Assembly (NCBI RefSeq): GCF_018873765.1
Contig: NC_057923.1
Coordinates: forward strand, 12,164,413-12,228,412
DNA: 64,000 nt
Reading direction: 5' to 3'
Origin: Telopea speciosissima
Taxonomy: Eukaryota > Streptophyta > Magnoliopsida > Proteales > Proteaceae
In this document: positions 36,701 to 47,508 of the stretch, one piece after another
How the letters are laid out: the number at the start of each line of letters is the position of its first letter
Position numbering within the stretch: the first letter of the stretch is position 1
The notes under the pieces: model-generated
What the model saw: the letters and a program-made list of their open reading frames with translations, nothing else
Databases searched by the model: none
What the model was told of the DNA's origin: nothing
Program-made: the position numbers and the translations under genes

Positions 36701-38873
36701 AATTGTTTTTGCAATTAGTTGGTGATTCCACCTAATGACTGTGTATGAAGCCAGGAGTTCCTAAGATAAAATTTCAATGTATCCTAGGAATATTAGAGGA
36801 CTCAGTTTGCAATGTGTAAATCTTATTTTGACACTTATCCCTATTATTTGTTGCTTATGAACATTTAACTAAGTGATAGAAACAGAGAGTTGATGTTTTA
36901 TAAATGCACACTTGCATGTATCCAAACCTCCAAAGTCTTTGGCGTTTTGGCTTGTCATCTTTGCATTATTTGGTCTTACACTTCAGTGAGAACAACACAG
37001 ATCGCCTTGCTGCCTACTTCTAGTTGAATGAGCATCGATTTTGCATGTGAGGGGAACTTTATTGCAGGTTCTGGAGCTTGTTGATTGTAATAATATTTTT
37101 GTGCTCATGTTTCTGTAACTTATACAACCCAAGATCTAATACTATGCTGTCTTTTAATTTGTGAAAATTCTGTACACTAGCAGGCGTAGAGGGTACCCTA
37201 CTCCATCACCCAAAATTTTGCCACTTGGAAAATGATGTGGCAATTTCAATCATATGGATATTCTAGGTAATGGTGTGGATTGTCCACACATCAAGTTTCA
37301 GATTTAGATGTAACCATATCCCCTCCCATGTATGTCCAAGCACCCTCTCTGTGTGCCTCGAAGTTTTCAAGGGTAGTCTTAAATTCTTCAATGCTTTATT
37401 TTGCCCCTTGGCAAACTCTCTCTGGGTTGAAACTTGGTATGTGAGCGTGAGACATCCGAGCAATGAAATTCTAGGTTTATCCAATGTGCCACGTGACATA
37501 AGTTGGGGTGCTGGAGTAGACATACCCTCTAAACCCACTGGCGTAGAGAACCTGTCCCACATTTGAGAAAAATACTGGAACTGTGCATATACCTTGCAGT
37601 TCTACCCTTGTCAGGTTCTCTTTACTTCAATTATATTTTCCTGTCTTCACACTGTGGTATCAGGGGCATTTTTCTATATTATTGGTTCCTGATGTGTTTG
37701 CTTGGGTCTCTCCTTTTGCGTCCTATAGCTGTTTGCTTATCCAGCCACCATTCTTAACAGGTCAAAGGCGAGCCAAACATATCATACATTTGCTCACGTT
37801 ATTATCGGGCACCTGAACTAATATTTGGGGCAACAGAATACACAACTGCAATTGACATTTGGTCTGTGGGTTGTGTCCTTGCTGAGCTGCTTCTTGGACA
37901 GGTTTTTTACCAGAAGCTACATGCTCTTACTGTTTTTTTTTTTTCTTTTTTTTTTTAAATATTCTGCTGTAAGCATTGAACTTTTCTTTTCTCTTGTTCT
38001 AATTGTGCCAAATTTGGATAGCCTCTCTTTCCAGGGGATAGTGGTGTTGACCAACTTGTTGAGATAATCAAGGTAAAACTTTCTTGTGCCTGTGAACAGT
38101 AGAATAATATTTCTGTTTTAGTAGGAACTAATCTTTTGATTAGCCTAACTTGGCAAATTCTTATTTATTTGATCTTTTCCTCTTTTCTAATAGGTACTTG
38201 GTACACCTACCCGTGAAGAAATAAAATGTATGAATCCAAACTATACAGAGTTTAAGTTCCCACAGATCAAAGCTCATCCATGGCACAAAGTGAGCACTTT
38301 TTATCCCATTTGTTATATACATTGGGCTTTCTGGCTTTATTTGAATATAATTTATAAGTTGATTCTTTAGATATTCCACAAGCGCATGCCCCCAGAAGCA
38401 GTAGATCTTGTTTCCAGACTTCTTCAGTACTCGCCAAATCTGCGGTGCACTGCCGTGAGTATTTTCAGTTTTTGCTTTCAAAACATTTGTTTATACTGTC
38501 CATGAACCTGAGTTCAGCCTTTTATGCTCTTTCTATTGCTTATGATAGTGCTTATCTGACTTCATTTTGTATATTTAATGCAGTTGGAGGCTCTTGTACA
38601 TCCATTTTTCGATGAACTTCGTGACCCTAATACTCGTCTCCCTAATGGACGCCCCTTGCCTCCACTTTTTAACTTTAGGCCCCAAGGTTCTCTCATTCTT
38701 CATTAATCTGAGTTTCTCTATATTTATTTCTGCTTCGCTGTCTTTCGGCATCTTTGAGTCCTCATTCTCACTGACGATACAAATCTGCAGAGCTGAAAGG
38801 AGCATCTCTAGAACTTCTGGCAAAACTGATACCAGAACATGCTCGCAAGCAGTGCCCCTTCCTTGGTTTCTAG
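33766..38873 (+). CDS. GSK3: Shaggy-related GSK3 kinase, group I type (12 exons, 409 aa)
   Basis: A Ser/Thr kinase of the plant shaggy/GSK3 family; group I members (AtSK11/12/13) act in brassinosteroid signalling, stress and development, in cytosol and nucleus. Coding exons: 33766-33879, 34010-34102, 35485-35544, 35628-35900, 36346-36420, 36497-36553, 37761-37901, 38022-38072, 38194-38289, 38371-38454, 38584-38686, 38791-38873. All use GT-AG and join in frame. Visible: the Gly-rich loop GQGSFG (80-85), catalytic Lys 102 region [14 protein letters not shown] (Asp 198), DFG (217-219), the activation-loop Tyr 233 in [13 protein letters not shown], and the TREE motif (294-297). The N-terminus [14 protein letters not shown] and the [30 protein letters not shown] region (given with one position masked) place it in group I. 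The 409-aa length matches the group. It looks intact. Confidence 0.97.
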
Positions 38874-39420
38874 ACCAGAATTACTTGATAGAAGGTATGG
38901 AGCTGTTGTGCTTGTGTACCGTATATTTTCACAGTTGGGTTTGAAGGAAGTAAGGAAGCCCCTGCTTGTTCTTTGTTTCGGTACTTCGCATCCTTTCTTT
39001 TGTTGAATAGAAATGGTACTGAAGATGGGAGTTAAAAATCTTGTTTTACCCAAATATAGCTGTTTGTTAACAAGAAAAAGCACCAATTAGTTGGAGGTAT
39101 TTATTATGAACCTTCTTTGAGTGAAGGATTGTGAATATTTTGAACCTCTATTGTGCTTTATTTTCATGTTATGTGGTGTTTATACACATCATAGGCTGCA
39201 AGTTAAGTCTCAATGACTTCATTTGTGATGGGTCCTACCGCTTCTACCTGTGTACTGCAAGTGATGTCTCAATGACTCCACTCCAAGCCTTTCTTGTTCA
39301 GTTATTTGCAAAAGCCCATGTAGGGAAAAGAAAGGCTTCACTGCTCCCTCTTTGTAAATGAAGATCTTTGACTAACGATTGGGTTGGCCGAGTTAATACT
39401 TGGAGTCCTTTTATTATGGT
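38874..39420 (+). other. Likely 3' UTR and flank of the GSK3 gene
   Basis: Non-coding sequence after the stop at 38,871-38,873; no conserved frame follows. An AATAGAAATGG stretch near 39,007 is only a weak poly(A) candidate. Confidence 0.4.
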
Positions 39421-39435
39421 TATTGGCTACAACTA

Positions 39436-39895
39436 GGGATGTAAAATGGATAGTTAAAATCCATATTCGATTCATGTTCATATCCATTTATGGGAATCTA
39501 TATTTGAAATTTTGATTTTTATAAACTATTTAAATCCTTTCGAAAGCGAATCGGATGCGGATATGGATATTTCAATGACATTGGATATTATTTTTCTGGT
39601 TGAAGATGGATATTATTTGATTTGTTTAGGTCTGAATATAAAAATATGGTTAAATAATAGTTCTATGAATAATATTTTATCATACTAAATTACCAATATA
39701 TCCTTATCAATTCATAGCATATTACGAGTAATTAAATGGGAAAAAAAAAATCATGAGACCATCTATGTAGTTTTAGGGGAATCTGTATTCGAAAAATTGA
39801 ATACCGGATACTATACAAATCTGTTTGAAAACTTATGGAATGGGGATATAGATAGTGAGATTTGCTTCGAATTTGATCCGTTTACATCGGTAGGT
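39436..39895. mobile_element. hAT-like repeat with GGATATGGATA phrases
   Basis: It starts AGGGATGTAAAATGGATAG and ends near GATCCGTTTACATCGG, and is filled with ATATCCATTT/GGATATGGATA phrases. This is a common plant repeat type. A 5' fragment of the same type lies at 46,364-46,470 (AGAGGTGTAAATGGATAGTC). Confidence 0.6.
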
Positions 39896-40048
39896 ACAAC
39901 AGATGGTTTTAGTCTCACTCGTTCACATTCATAACTACAATAGATGGTTTTAGCCTCACTTCATCAATAGAATTCTTCAGCTATGATTTGATTATTCGGC
40001 TTGATCTAACATATACTTTTTTTTTAATAAAAGATCTAACATAAGTGA

Positions 40049-40540
40049 TGTGACAATATCCTTTTTTTTATAAAAGATCTAACATAAGTGAAGTGACAAT
40101 ATCAAGGCATTAAAACCAGTAGCAGTAATGGAGACAATATCAAGGCATTAAAACCAGTAGTAGTAATGGAGAATAAATAGAAGAATGAGAGAAAGAAGAA
40201 CAAAGACTGGGAGGAAAATGTTGCCCACGGTTTGAGTTGAGACATTTATTCAAACTGTGGGTGTGAGGATATATTTATATAAAAAATAAGAAAAAAAGAA
40301 TGCTATCTAGTTGTGCAGCGTGGTATGTATCTGTATGCAGGCAGCCTTTCGCAAAATGACCGGTGTATCCTTGGCCCTTTCGGCCTTTTTAGGGGGTGTG
40401 TTGATTATTTTACGCACGGTTGTATCTGGATGCAAGCCGTGTTGCATGGTTGGGTGGCGTTCTTTATTTCAAAAAGTAATGCAAATAAATTACTTATAAC
40501 CACTGGCCTACTTATGACTATGCTATAATACCCAAAACAT
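40049..40540 (-). mobile_element. LTR of a Copia-like family, minus strand, split by a MITE
   Basis: Read on the minus strand this matches 58,640-59,006, where the same LTR ends in TTGATATTGTCACA just before a tRNA primer site. Shared phrases are TATTAT.GCATAGTC, ATATATCCTCACAC, CTCAAACCGTGGGCAACA and TTACTG.TTTTAATG. A foldback element at 40,296-40,472 interrupts it. Near its end, 38-bp and 43-bp units (starting at 40,095/40,133 and 40,031/40,074) are each duplicated in tandem. No coding part adjoins it, so it is a solo LTR or remnant. Confidence 0.7.
40296..40472. mobile_element. Family C-like foldback MITE inside the LTR
   Basis: The ends AAAGAATGCTATC and GGCGTTCTTTA are inverted repeats. 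Internal phrases are TGTATCTGTATGCAGGC and GTTGTATCTGGATGCAAGCC. It sits between LTR segments that are contiguous at 58,640-59,006 apart from a different MITE there. Confidence 0.7.
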
Positions 40541-40802
40541 CAAAACACCATGATACTCAGGTGATGGAATTTTTTTTGAAAAATTAATATTCATCCATAA
40601 TTTAAAATTTTCTTTTGGTGTGTCTTACATGCAAGACTACCTGTCAGAGCTTCTCTTTCAAAATGGATGTCCGTCAAGATTACATGTATATTCTGTGGTT
40701 CTAATAATGAATCAATTTGGTATCTTTTCTTATCATATGATTGGACTAAGTGTATCTGGGATTCTGGCCCCATCGGATTGAGAACTGAGCGTCTCCCTGA
40801 TT

Positions 40803-40977
40803 GGACCTTTATCCTCTGAGGTTCGTTGACCGGTACGGTTGTGCGGTTCCTCTCATAAGGGGGCTGAAATGATCATTCCACCCCTTGATCGAACACACTG
40901 CCTGGGTGGGGTCCACCCCCCTTTTATTAGAGACACTAGGGAACCATACCGGGCAGGGGAACAGTGATAAAAATTCC
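40803..40977. mobile_element. MITE family B (copy 3)
   Basis: The ends GGACCTTTATCC and GATAAAAATTCC match the 7,007 copy, with internal CATACCGGGCAGGGGAAC. Flanking repeats have decayed. Confidence 0.75.
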
Positions 40978-41911
40978 TCTCCGCCCCTTCATTCACTCAT
41001 CTTTGTGCTTCTATTCTTGGCTCTAATGCCTTTGATAAACAATCTATGATTTATTTTTTTTCGTCTTTATTACTACATGTTATTTTATTTGGTGCGTAAG
41101 GGACAAAGTTATTTTAGGAACTTCAAAGGCTGACCCTATGTTGATCATTAGAGATATCCCCCCCCCCCCCCCCAAAAAAAAAAATTGTTACATGAATTGG
41201 TTTCATCACAATGCACACATTTTCCAAACCTTCTTTCAATAGCTGCTAATCTTAAAATGCAACTTCCTGGTTTAATTGACAGAGGAATATATGAATCAGA
41301 CTTTAGAATAACAAGTTGGACTTTTTAGATTTTGATAGATGGCCAGGGTATGCTTACAGATACAGGTAGTCTTTCAACACAGGATGCAAAGGAAGCTGAA
41401 CTCTTTGGACTCCTTCAAAGATGGAAATGTGTTATGAAGTCAAATATCAAGATCAATCAAGTTTAGTTTTGCAACAAAGACTTTTGTGATCTATTTAATC
41501 CTACAAACTTTTTTCGTCTACCTTGGAATCTTGTTAATAGCTATCTTAAACAAGATGATGTTACAGATAACTTTACTAGTGTAGAATTTAAGTGGTGTAA
41601 CTATGAAGATTATCATCCTCTTCCATCATATATATATATATATATGTATAAACCCCATGCCTAGCTTGGAACATCTTTGTGGAAAAACATAAATAAATCC
41701 CAAGTTGACTATGAGAGCTAACAAAAGGAGTGGAGATCAACTTCTTTGTCATAGTATCCCAAACAATATGACAATCTACTTCAATTAGGGGTGTCAAAAC
41801 CTAACCCAAACCGAAGAAGGTTAATAAAAAAATTTAGAACAAATTAATTTTGCATATAAGTAGATAAAAATATTAGAAATTAGAGTATGCCTTCTTTCCC
41901 CATAGAAAATG
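40978..41911. other. Non-coding stretch with a C15/A10 tract
   Basis: No gene is recognised. A run of about 15 C followed directly by A lies at about 41,158-41,183, and an (AT)n repeat at about 41,630-41,646. Scattered phrases around 41,330-41,580 could be retroelement remains but show no clear motif. Confidence 0.35.
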
Positions 41912-42090
41912 ATCTCTTGCCCATATATATGTAGCGCCTGCACGGCTGCACCAGCGCGGGGGCTAATAAGAGCATGTGCATCAGCATCTGATTGAATGAG
42001 ATTTTTTAGTTCACTATGGGTTGAGTGGCAATTTCATGTGGTCTTATGTTTGAGCGTAGGAACCACACGACCAATTAGTGTTATATAGAC
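41912..42090. mobile_element. Family C MITE
   Basis: It contains ACCAGCGCGGGGGCTAATAA and GAGCGTAGGAACCACACGAC, matching the family C cores. Confidence 0.6.
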
Positions 42091-42097
42091 ATTTTAT

Positions 42098-42655
42098 TGG
42101 AAAAACTTTCCCACAATGCCAAGACCCAAGAGTGCAATTTCCCTCTAATATGATTTTTTTATGGTAAATTACACATCACCCCCTGGTTTTCTAACGAAAC
42201 TCAGATCATCCCTTGATTTTTGAAAAAACTCAAATCACCCCCTGGTTTAAACCCCAATATGACAAATTAGTCCCTACCGTTAGTTTGATGTTGTTAAGTG
42301 ATGATGTCAGTCAATTAAATAAATTTAAATTCCTAAACTACCTTTGACCAATGTTGAAGATGAAGGAAGGGTAGTATTGTAAATTTAATTATAATGTTTT
42401 AGTACAAGGGTAAAATAGTCCTTTTATACCAATAACTAATAGTAGACTAATCGTGACTGTAGAGGGGGTGATTTGAGTTTTTTCAAAAACCAGGGGTTGA
42501 TCTGAGTTTCGTTTGAAAATCAGGAGGTGACGTGTAATTTACCCTTTTTTAATTATTTTCTTTCACTTGTTCTAAACATGTGAGCGAAGTGGATGATACC
42601 TTTTTCAGGACAACCATTGGTGTGACATGCAAATTCGTCCCCTTAGTGTAACATG
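42098..42655. mobile_element. Family J element interrupted by a long-TIR MITE
   Basis: The J ends GGAAAAACTTTCCCACAATG and GTAACATGGGGAACC surround a second element at about 42,173-42,541. That inner element has mirror ends TGGTAAATTACACATCACCC and its near reverse complement, with further pairing through ACTCAGATCA. A T-rich repeat (TTTTTTA) flanks the inner element, as expected for a target duplication of about 8 bp. Confidence 0.75.
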
Positions 42656-42849
42656 GGGAACCAACATCTCCCTATGTATATATAAAAGGAAAGATTCCCC
42701 ATAACACCAATGTAGGGGAGGAGACAGGGAGAATCTCATATCACACAAAATTACATTATGTCTATCTAACGACTGGTGACAATCATGCACGTAACTTTTT
42801 ATTTATATATATAAGTAAGCTTGAATTAAGGGGGAGGAGGGAAATTTTT

Positions 42850-42992
42850 ATCCTCTTCTGTTACAACACGGTGCTGTAATGCATCGTGCAGCGGTTGCAG
42901 AGGCCATGTGCACCATATAGGGCCCATTGTGTCACATGGCCTCTGCAGCGTCGCACGATGCATTACAGCATCGTGCTGTAACAAGAGAGGAT
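42850..42992. mobile_element. Family D foldback element
   Basis: ATCCTCTTCTGTTACAACAC and the reverse complement GTGCTGTAACAAGAGAGGAT pair, continuing through TGTAATGCATCGTGC over more than 50 bp around a central CACATGGCC region. This is a nearly complete hairpin. Confidence 0.85.
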
Positions 42993-43112
42993 AACGATTT
43001 GGGAGTTGGGAGGGGTTGCCTCATCTTCATATTTAAGAAAAACAGAATACAACAAAACATAGCACCATGGCCCCAGCCTGGATGGTTCTCCGGATTGTCT
43101 TATATTAAAAAT

Positions 43113-43280
43113 TAGGGTAAGAGATCGCTGCCTGATTGTGTAGTGTCTGATCAACATGGGGCCAATGAATGAAAGCATAAGTAAAGCATCACTTTATTGG
43201 GGGCTGAACGGTACATTTATACAGTACTGTGTCTCGGGGTAGGAATCACGTGACAGACCAATTAACGTTCTTTTTCCTAA
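43113..43280. mobile_element. Family C MITE
   Basis: It contains AGAGATCGCTGCC, GGGGCCAATGAATGAAAGC and GGTAGGAATCACGTGAC. Confidence 0.6.
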
Positions 43281-43689
43281 AAAATATTTTCAAAATAATC
43301 TTTTTTTGAATTTTTTTTTTTTTTTTGGAAACAGGAGGTGTATCCTTTTTTGAAATTTGATTGATAAGATAAGTGTCTCGTCTTAAAACGAATCCACCTG
43401 TGGCTACCAATTTCCTACCACATGGCAATTGGAGATTGGTGAATGTTGACTTCACCTTTTTTTGATAATAAATGTTGACTTTACACATAAGAAGAAAGAT
43501 TCCTTATGAGCTCATCTTCATATTATTAACTGGATTCAACTCGACTCTCATAACTTTAATTTAAAATCCAATCCAAAGATAAAGAATTCTAATCCCACAC
43601 GTATGTTTGTATCATGTGCTCTACAATGGATTCCAAACTCTATACTATAATGAGGCACATTGTAAATATCTTGGGATTAAAATTCTTTT

Positions 43690-43890
43690 CAATTCCGTCA
43701 TCCCCAATTGCGGTGCAGTTTGAGGCTGAGAGGTTGACACTTGATAAGCACACTTGATAAGCTCAACATTCAGTGATTTGAGATAGTTTAAATCATTTTT
43801 TTTTTCTAAGCTCTGTATCATTGGATGTCGCACTTACCAAGTGTCGAGCTCTCAACTCCGAATTACACCGCGTTACACTTTGAAGATGAT
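43690..43890. mobile_element. Family G-related element, eroded
   Basis: AATTGCGGTGCAGTTTGAG on the left and CTCAACTCCGAATTACACCG on the right are partly inverted. TTGGATGTCGCACTTACCAA and GTCGAGCTCTCAA match family G interior phrases. Confidence 0.5.
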
Positions 43891-44798
43891 TTTTTTTCCG
43901 TATATCTTGAGAGTAAGGTTTTAATTCACTGTATTGTTTACCGTTAATAACAATATCTATATTGATATTACAAATTAGTTATATCGGGTTGATTTCAATA
44001 CAAAACCCCCTTTTTTTTACCATAAATATCGTTTATTGATCGTGTTCATGCTGTATCAGTGTTAATTACCAGCAATACTGGTACATATTGACCAATACAA
44101 ATGCCGATACCTAAATCCATGGCTGAGAGCATAGTAGCCATGTGTATGTGGGGCTTGAACTCCCCTTACAAGGAATTGGCGTGTGATTACACATCAACGT
44201 TTGTTCATGTATAATTTCAGCCTAAGAGTTTGCTGCAGAGCAAAAGAAAGCATTGAAATATTTTGGATTAAAAGGGAATTTCACTAAACATCGATCCCCT
44301 CTGGGTCGCATTCGATGGAAAAGAGTAATACCATGTTGGTCTAAGGACAAACTTTTAGGTTAGTTTCACTGTTAGATAAATATAAATGGGACAGGGTTCT
44401 CTGAGCAAGTAGCAGAGGGGTACGTACCAATGAAGTATGATGGAATGGTTTCATATAGAGGAGAGCAGCAAAATCATTTTCATGTGATGAGGAGAGAGAG
44501 ACAAATAGAGAGGGTGGTACTGTGTATCCTCCCCTAGGCTCAAAGAATATTTTCTCTCTATATATATAGGGTAGTGGTTTTCTACAACACCAGAGTAAGC
44601 AATCGTGACATTGAGAGGTAAGAGACAGATTTGTTCAATAGGAACCCATATTTTGTTTGAAGAGAAAGTGTCAATGTGAGTCACATGGCTCATTATGTTA
44701 GGGAAAGTGGGACTGAACCCTACTCTATCATTGTGGAGATCTGTTAGGTTTTCTAAACCGACCACAAAGGGTACACTAGTATTGTACTTGTGGAAATT
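43891..44798. other. Non-coding stretch
   Basis: It includes an eroded TATCGG-type MITE (about 43,917-44,121). No gene is recognised in the rest; a minus-strand frame at 44,451-44,765 shows no family resemblance. Confidence 0.4.
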
Positions 44799-44984
44799 AT
44801 CCTCTCCAATTCCCTATAGCTCGGCAATGCTAATATGGATGTTTGATACGAGGTAACTCGGACATTCAACTGTCCGAGCTCATTGACTATGTTAAGCTCA
44901 GACCGTTGGATGTGCAAACTGTCACATGTCAAACATCCATACTAGCACTGTCACACTACCGAGCAATAACGAATTGAAGAGGAT
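44799..44984. mobile_element. Family F foldback element (copy 2)
   Basis: The ends ATCCTCTCCAATTCC and GAATTGAAGAGGAT are shared with the 23,872 copy. Inner arms ATATGGATGTTTGATA and CATGTCAAACATCCATA pair. Confidence 0.85.
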
Positions 44985-45348
44985 ATAACTAGACCCACAA
45001 GGTGTTAGTGACTTAGTGTACCTTCCCCGATGGCTCAGAAAACTTTTCCGATATATTTTTTTAGAGCACAGTTGGATAATCTTGCTTATGGTATTTTATA
45101 ATCAATATCCAGCATATTTTTAATTATCTTCGGCTGTACATCATTAGGTAGTGTTTGGACGGTGAAGAAAAAGCTTAAAGTGGACCCCACAAAAAAGTAA
45201 GAGATCTCGTCCCATTATGCAAAATTTCTAGCCATCTCTCAATGGGATCCATGAAATGGTTGGTCTCATGTCTCAATCCTACATCATACACATGAGTAGG
45301 ATAATGACAATTTTTTTTTATTTAATTACATTATAATTAAGGCCAAAT

Positions 45349-45486
45349 GTTATTTGTGTCGGGGCGCAAGATGCGTCCAGACACATGGTGGGCGAAATGA
45401 TCGCTCCATCTCCTTGAGTGATCAAAATGATCGTCCCATGTGTAGGGCCGCAGCCTACGCTCTTAGCCAGAGAACAATCACCCTAT
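45349..45486. mobile_element. MITE family A, strongly eroded
   Basis: CGTCCAGACACATGGTGGGC and CCCATGTGTAGGGCCGCAGC recall the family A arms. The termini are poor. Confidence 0.45.
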
Positions 45487-45587
45487 AATTAATCACTTCT
45501 AATTATTTCAAATCAGATATTATTTTATCTGCTTAAGTACGATTATAAAAAAGTGATTAAATTAAAGTTTATAAATAATATTTTATA

Positions 45588-45905
45588 GGGAGATGGTTAG
45601 GTATGCCGCCAGCTTTCGATAAACTAGCGGCATACACCAATCATAAGGCTAGACATTGTAGGGAAGGGGGTCTTTTCCAAAGGGGGAGGAGAGAGGATGA
45701 CATATGTTGGGCACATTACGGTGTGCCCAACATTTTCCTTATTTTATAATGGGAGAGGGTTGGGGAAGCTGCCAACTCCAAGTAAACTAGCAATCATGCC
45801 CAATGGGGAGGGTTGGATGAAGAGAGCAGGGGGGTCATTTCCATGGGGGGTGAGAGAGAGACAGACACTGGCTGGTTAAGCCGCCCGCTTACCGACCCTT
45901 TTCCC
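45588..45905. mobile_element. Two family H MITEs in tandem sharing a TTTTATA target
   Basis: TTTTATA occurs at 45,581, 45,742 and 45,906. Between the first two sites is an element starting GGGAGATGGTTAGG and ending CCCAACATTTTCC. Between the last two is one starting GGGAGAGGGTTGGGG and ending CGACCCTTTTCCC. Both contain AAACTAGC and a GGGG(A)GG stretch, so they are relatives. A third member lies at 61,432-61,622. Confidence 0.75.
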
Positions 45906-45974
45906 TTTTATAATACTAGAATACATTTAACAATTCATTGTATGTTATAAATAATTAAATAAAAAAAAAAAAAG

Positions 45975-46125
45975 GCAAGGGACTCTACTTGGTTGCATGA
46001 TCTATACACAAGTGTTTGGGCCACTGGGTGAGCACGCTTGGATATCTATCTAGGGGGCAGAGGCGTTATCTCACGGTGCCTTGTGAGAGTGCGTAGGAAA
46101 CATCACCAAGTAGAAATATTTTTCC
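45975..46125. mobile_element. Family C MITE, eroded
   Basis: CTACTTGGTTGCATG at one end and GCGTAGGAAACATCACCAAG at the other. Confidence 0.5.
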
Positions 46126-46569
46126 TAAAAAAAAAACAGATTCATAAGAATATCTATGAAATTTCAAACATGACACCTTTTTTTTTTTTTTGGTAAACCA
46201 AATATGACACTTTAACATCAATCTTTAGTGGGATAGTAGATTCACTCCTTCACCTTCTCGTCTTCTCTTTCATTTTCTCCACGTATTCGTCTCTCAACAT
46301 AAACAGTGAGACCATAATATCGCTCCCTCCAAACTCATGACTTTTTCTTCTGTCTCCAATAATTAGAGGTGTAAATGGATAGTCCAAAATCCATATTCGA
46401 TATGAAAATTATCCAAATCCATTTATATACGGATATGGATATGAATACGGAAACAGATAATGTTATATTCAATTCAATTTTCTTACATCCAATAATACTT
46501 CCCATACTTTTTAGGTATGGGAAGTGAGAATCGGTGAAAAAGATAATGGATACGGGAAGTTCCGCATGG

Positions 46570-46842
46570 AGCCATGGAATCCGGACTCCCCGGAGCTGGG
46601 CCAAGTGGAACCGTTAGTTATGGTCCTTTTATGGAGGCTCCGAACTGGCCAGAAATCAAGATTACACTTTAGATGTCAGAGTTGCTGCAATCCATCAATC
46701 TGGTAGGGATTCTGACACCCCAGCCGATAAAAAGCTAGGGGCAACTGTTGGGAATGCCAAAGTTGTCTTCTCTCCTAAAGGTCCCAATCTTCGAGAGCTC
46801 GAAGAGCTCGCTTCGTCTGCTAACTCCTTTTTTTGGTTCTAG
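46570..46842 (+). other. Candidate first leader exon of the pyroglutamyl peptidase gene
   Basis: A strong donor (TTCTAG then GTAAGAGC, exon end 46,842) is followed by TTTAGGGTTTC and a matching acceptor CTTTGCAG (47,445-47,452), just before the coding ATG. The intron would lie wholly in the 5' UTR. The sequence before the donor has a roughly 75-codon open frame of unknown identity ending in TAG exactly at the junction. The exon start is not determined. Confidence 0.45.
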
Positions 46843-47508
46843 GTAAGAGCTTTAGGGTTTCTTAAGAAGTTATTGAGCTTTCCTTTCACTAATCAATTGT
46901 TTAATTTCTCTTATCAAGTTATTAAGTCTTCCCTCACGGTGTTGTAAGTTTTGTTTTCTTCTTTTGTTTAACTGTATGACTTCTATTTGACTCTTTATGT
47001 TATGTTTAGAGTTTAATCTGGTTCCTGGTTCAGGTTACCTGGAATCCACTTAAATTTGTAATCTCAATTGATTGTTTTGTTTTATCAATTCTTTTTCTGC
47101 GGAATTAAATGGTCAAGAATTCAGTTTAGCTGATTCTATATATCTTACTATCCAACTGGTCATTCAACATACTCTTCTTCTTTTATAAGCCGAAAAAGAT
47201 TTGATTTTTAGTGCTTTTACCGTATCTGATGTTGGGTTTAATTATATATTTTTTTTCTATAAATTGATTTGTTTATTTGATTTTTTTCTGCGACTTTCTG
47301 CTAGTCGAATTATAAGCTATAGAAGTAGTATATATCACTACTGCCCCAAAGTTGTCTAATGCAAATCATCATCAACAACAACAATTCTGGTTATATTGAT
47401 ATGTAATATTTGATTTTTTTTTTCAATATGAACTTATTCTTTATCTTTGCAGGGCTTGGGTAGTCACCTTCATCAAATATTGGGAACTGCTTAAGAGTCT
47501 GGTCTGAG

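Noticed and set aside
37263-37566. Paired frames on both strands within a GSK3 intron
   Set aside because: They lie wholly between the exons ending 36,553 and starting 37,761; no motif was recognised and the kinase reads through correctly without them.
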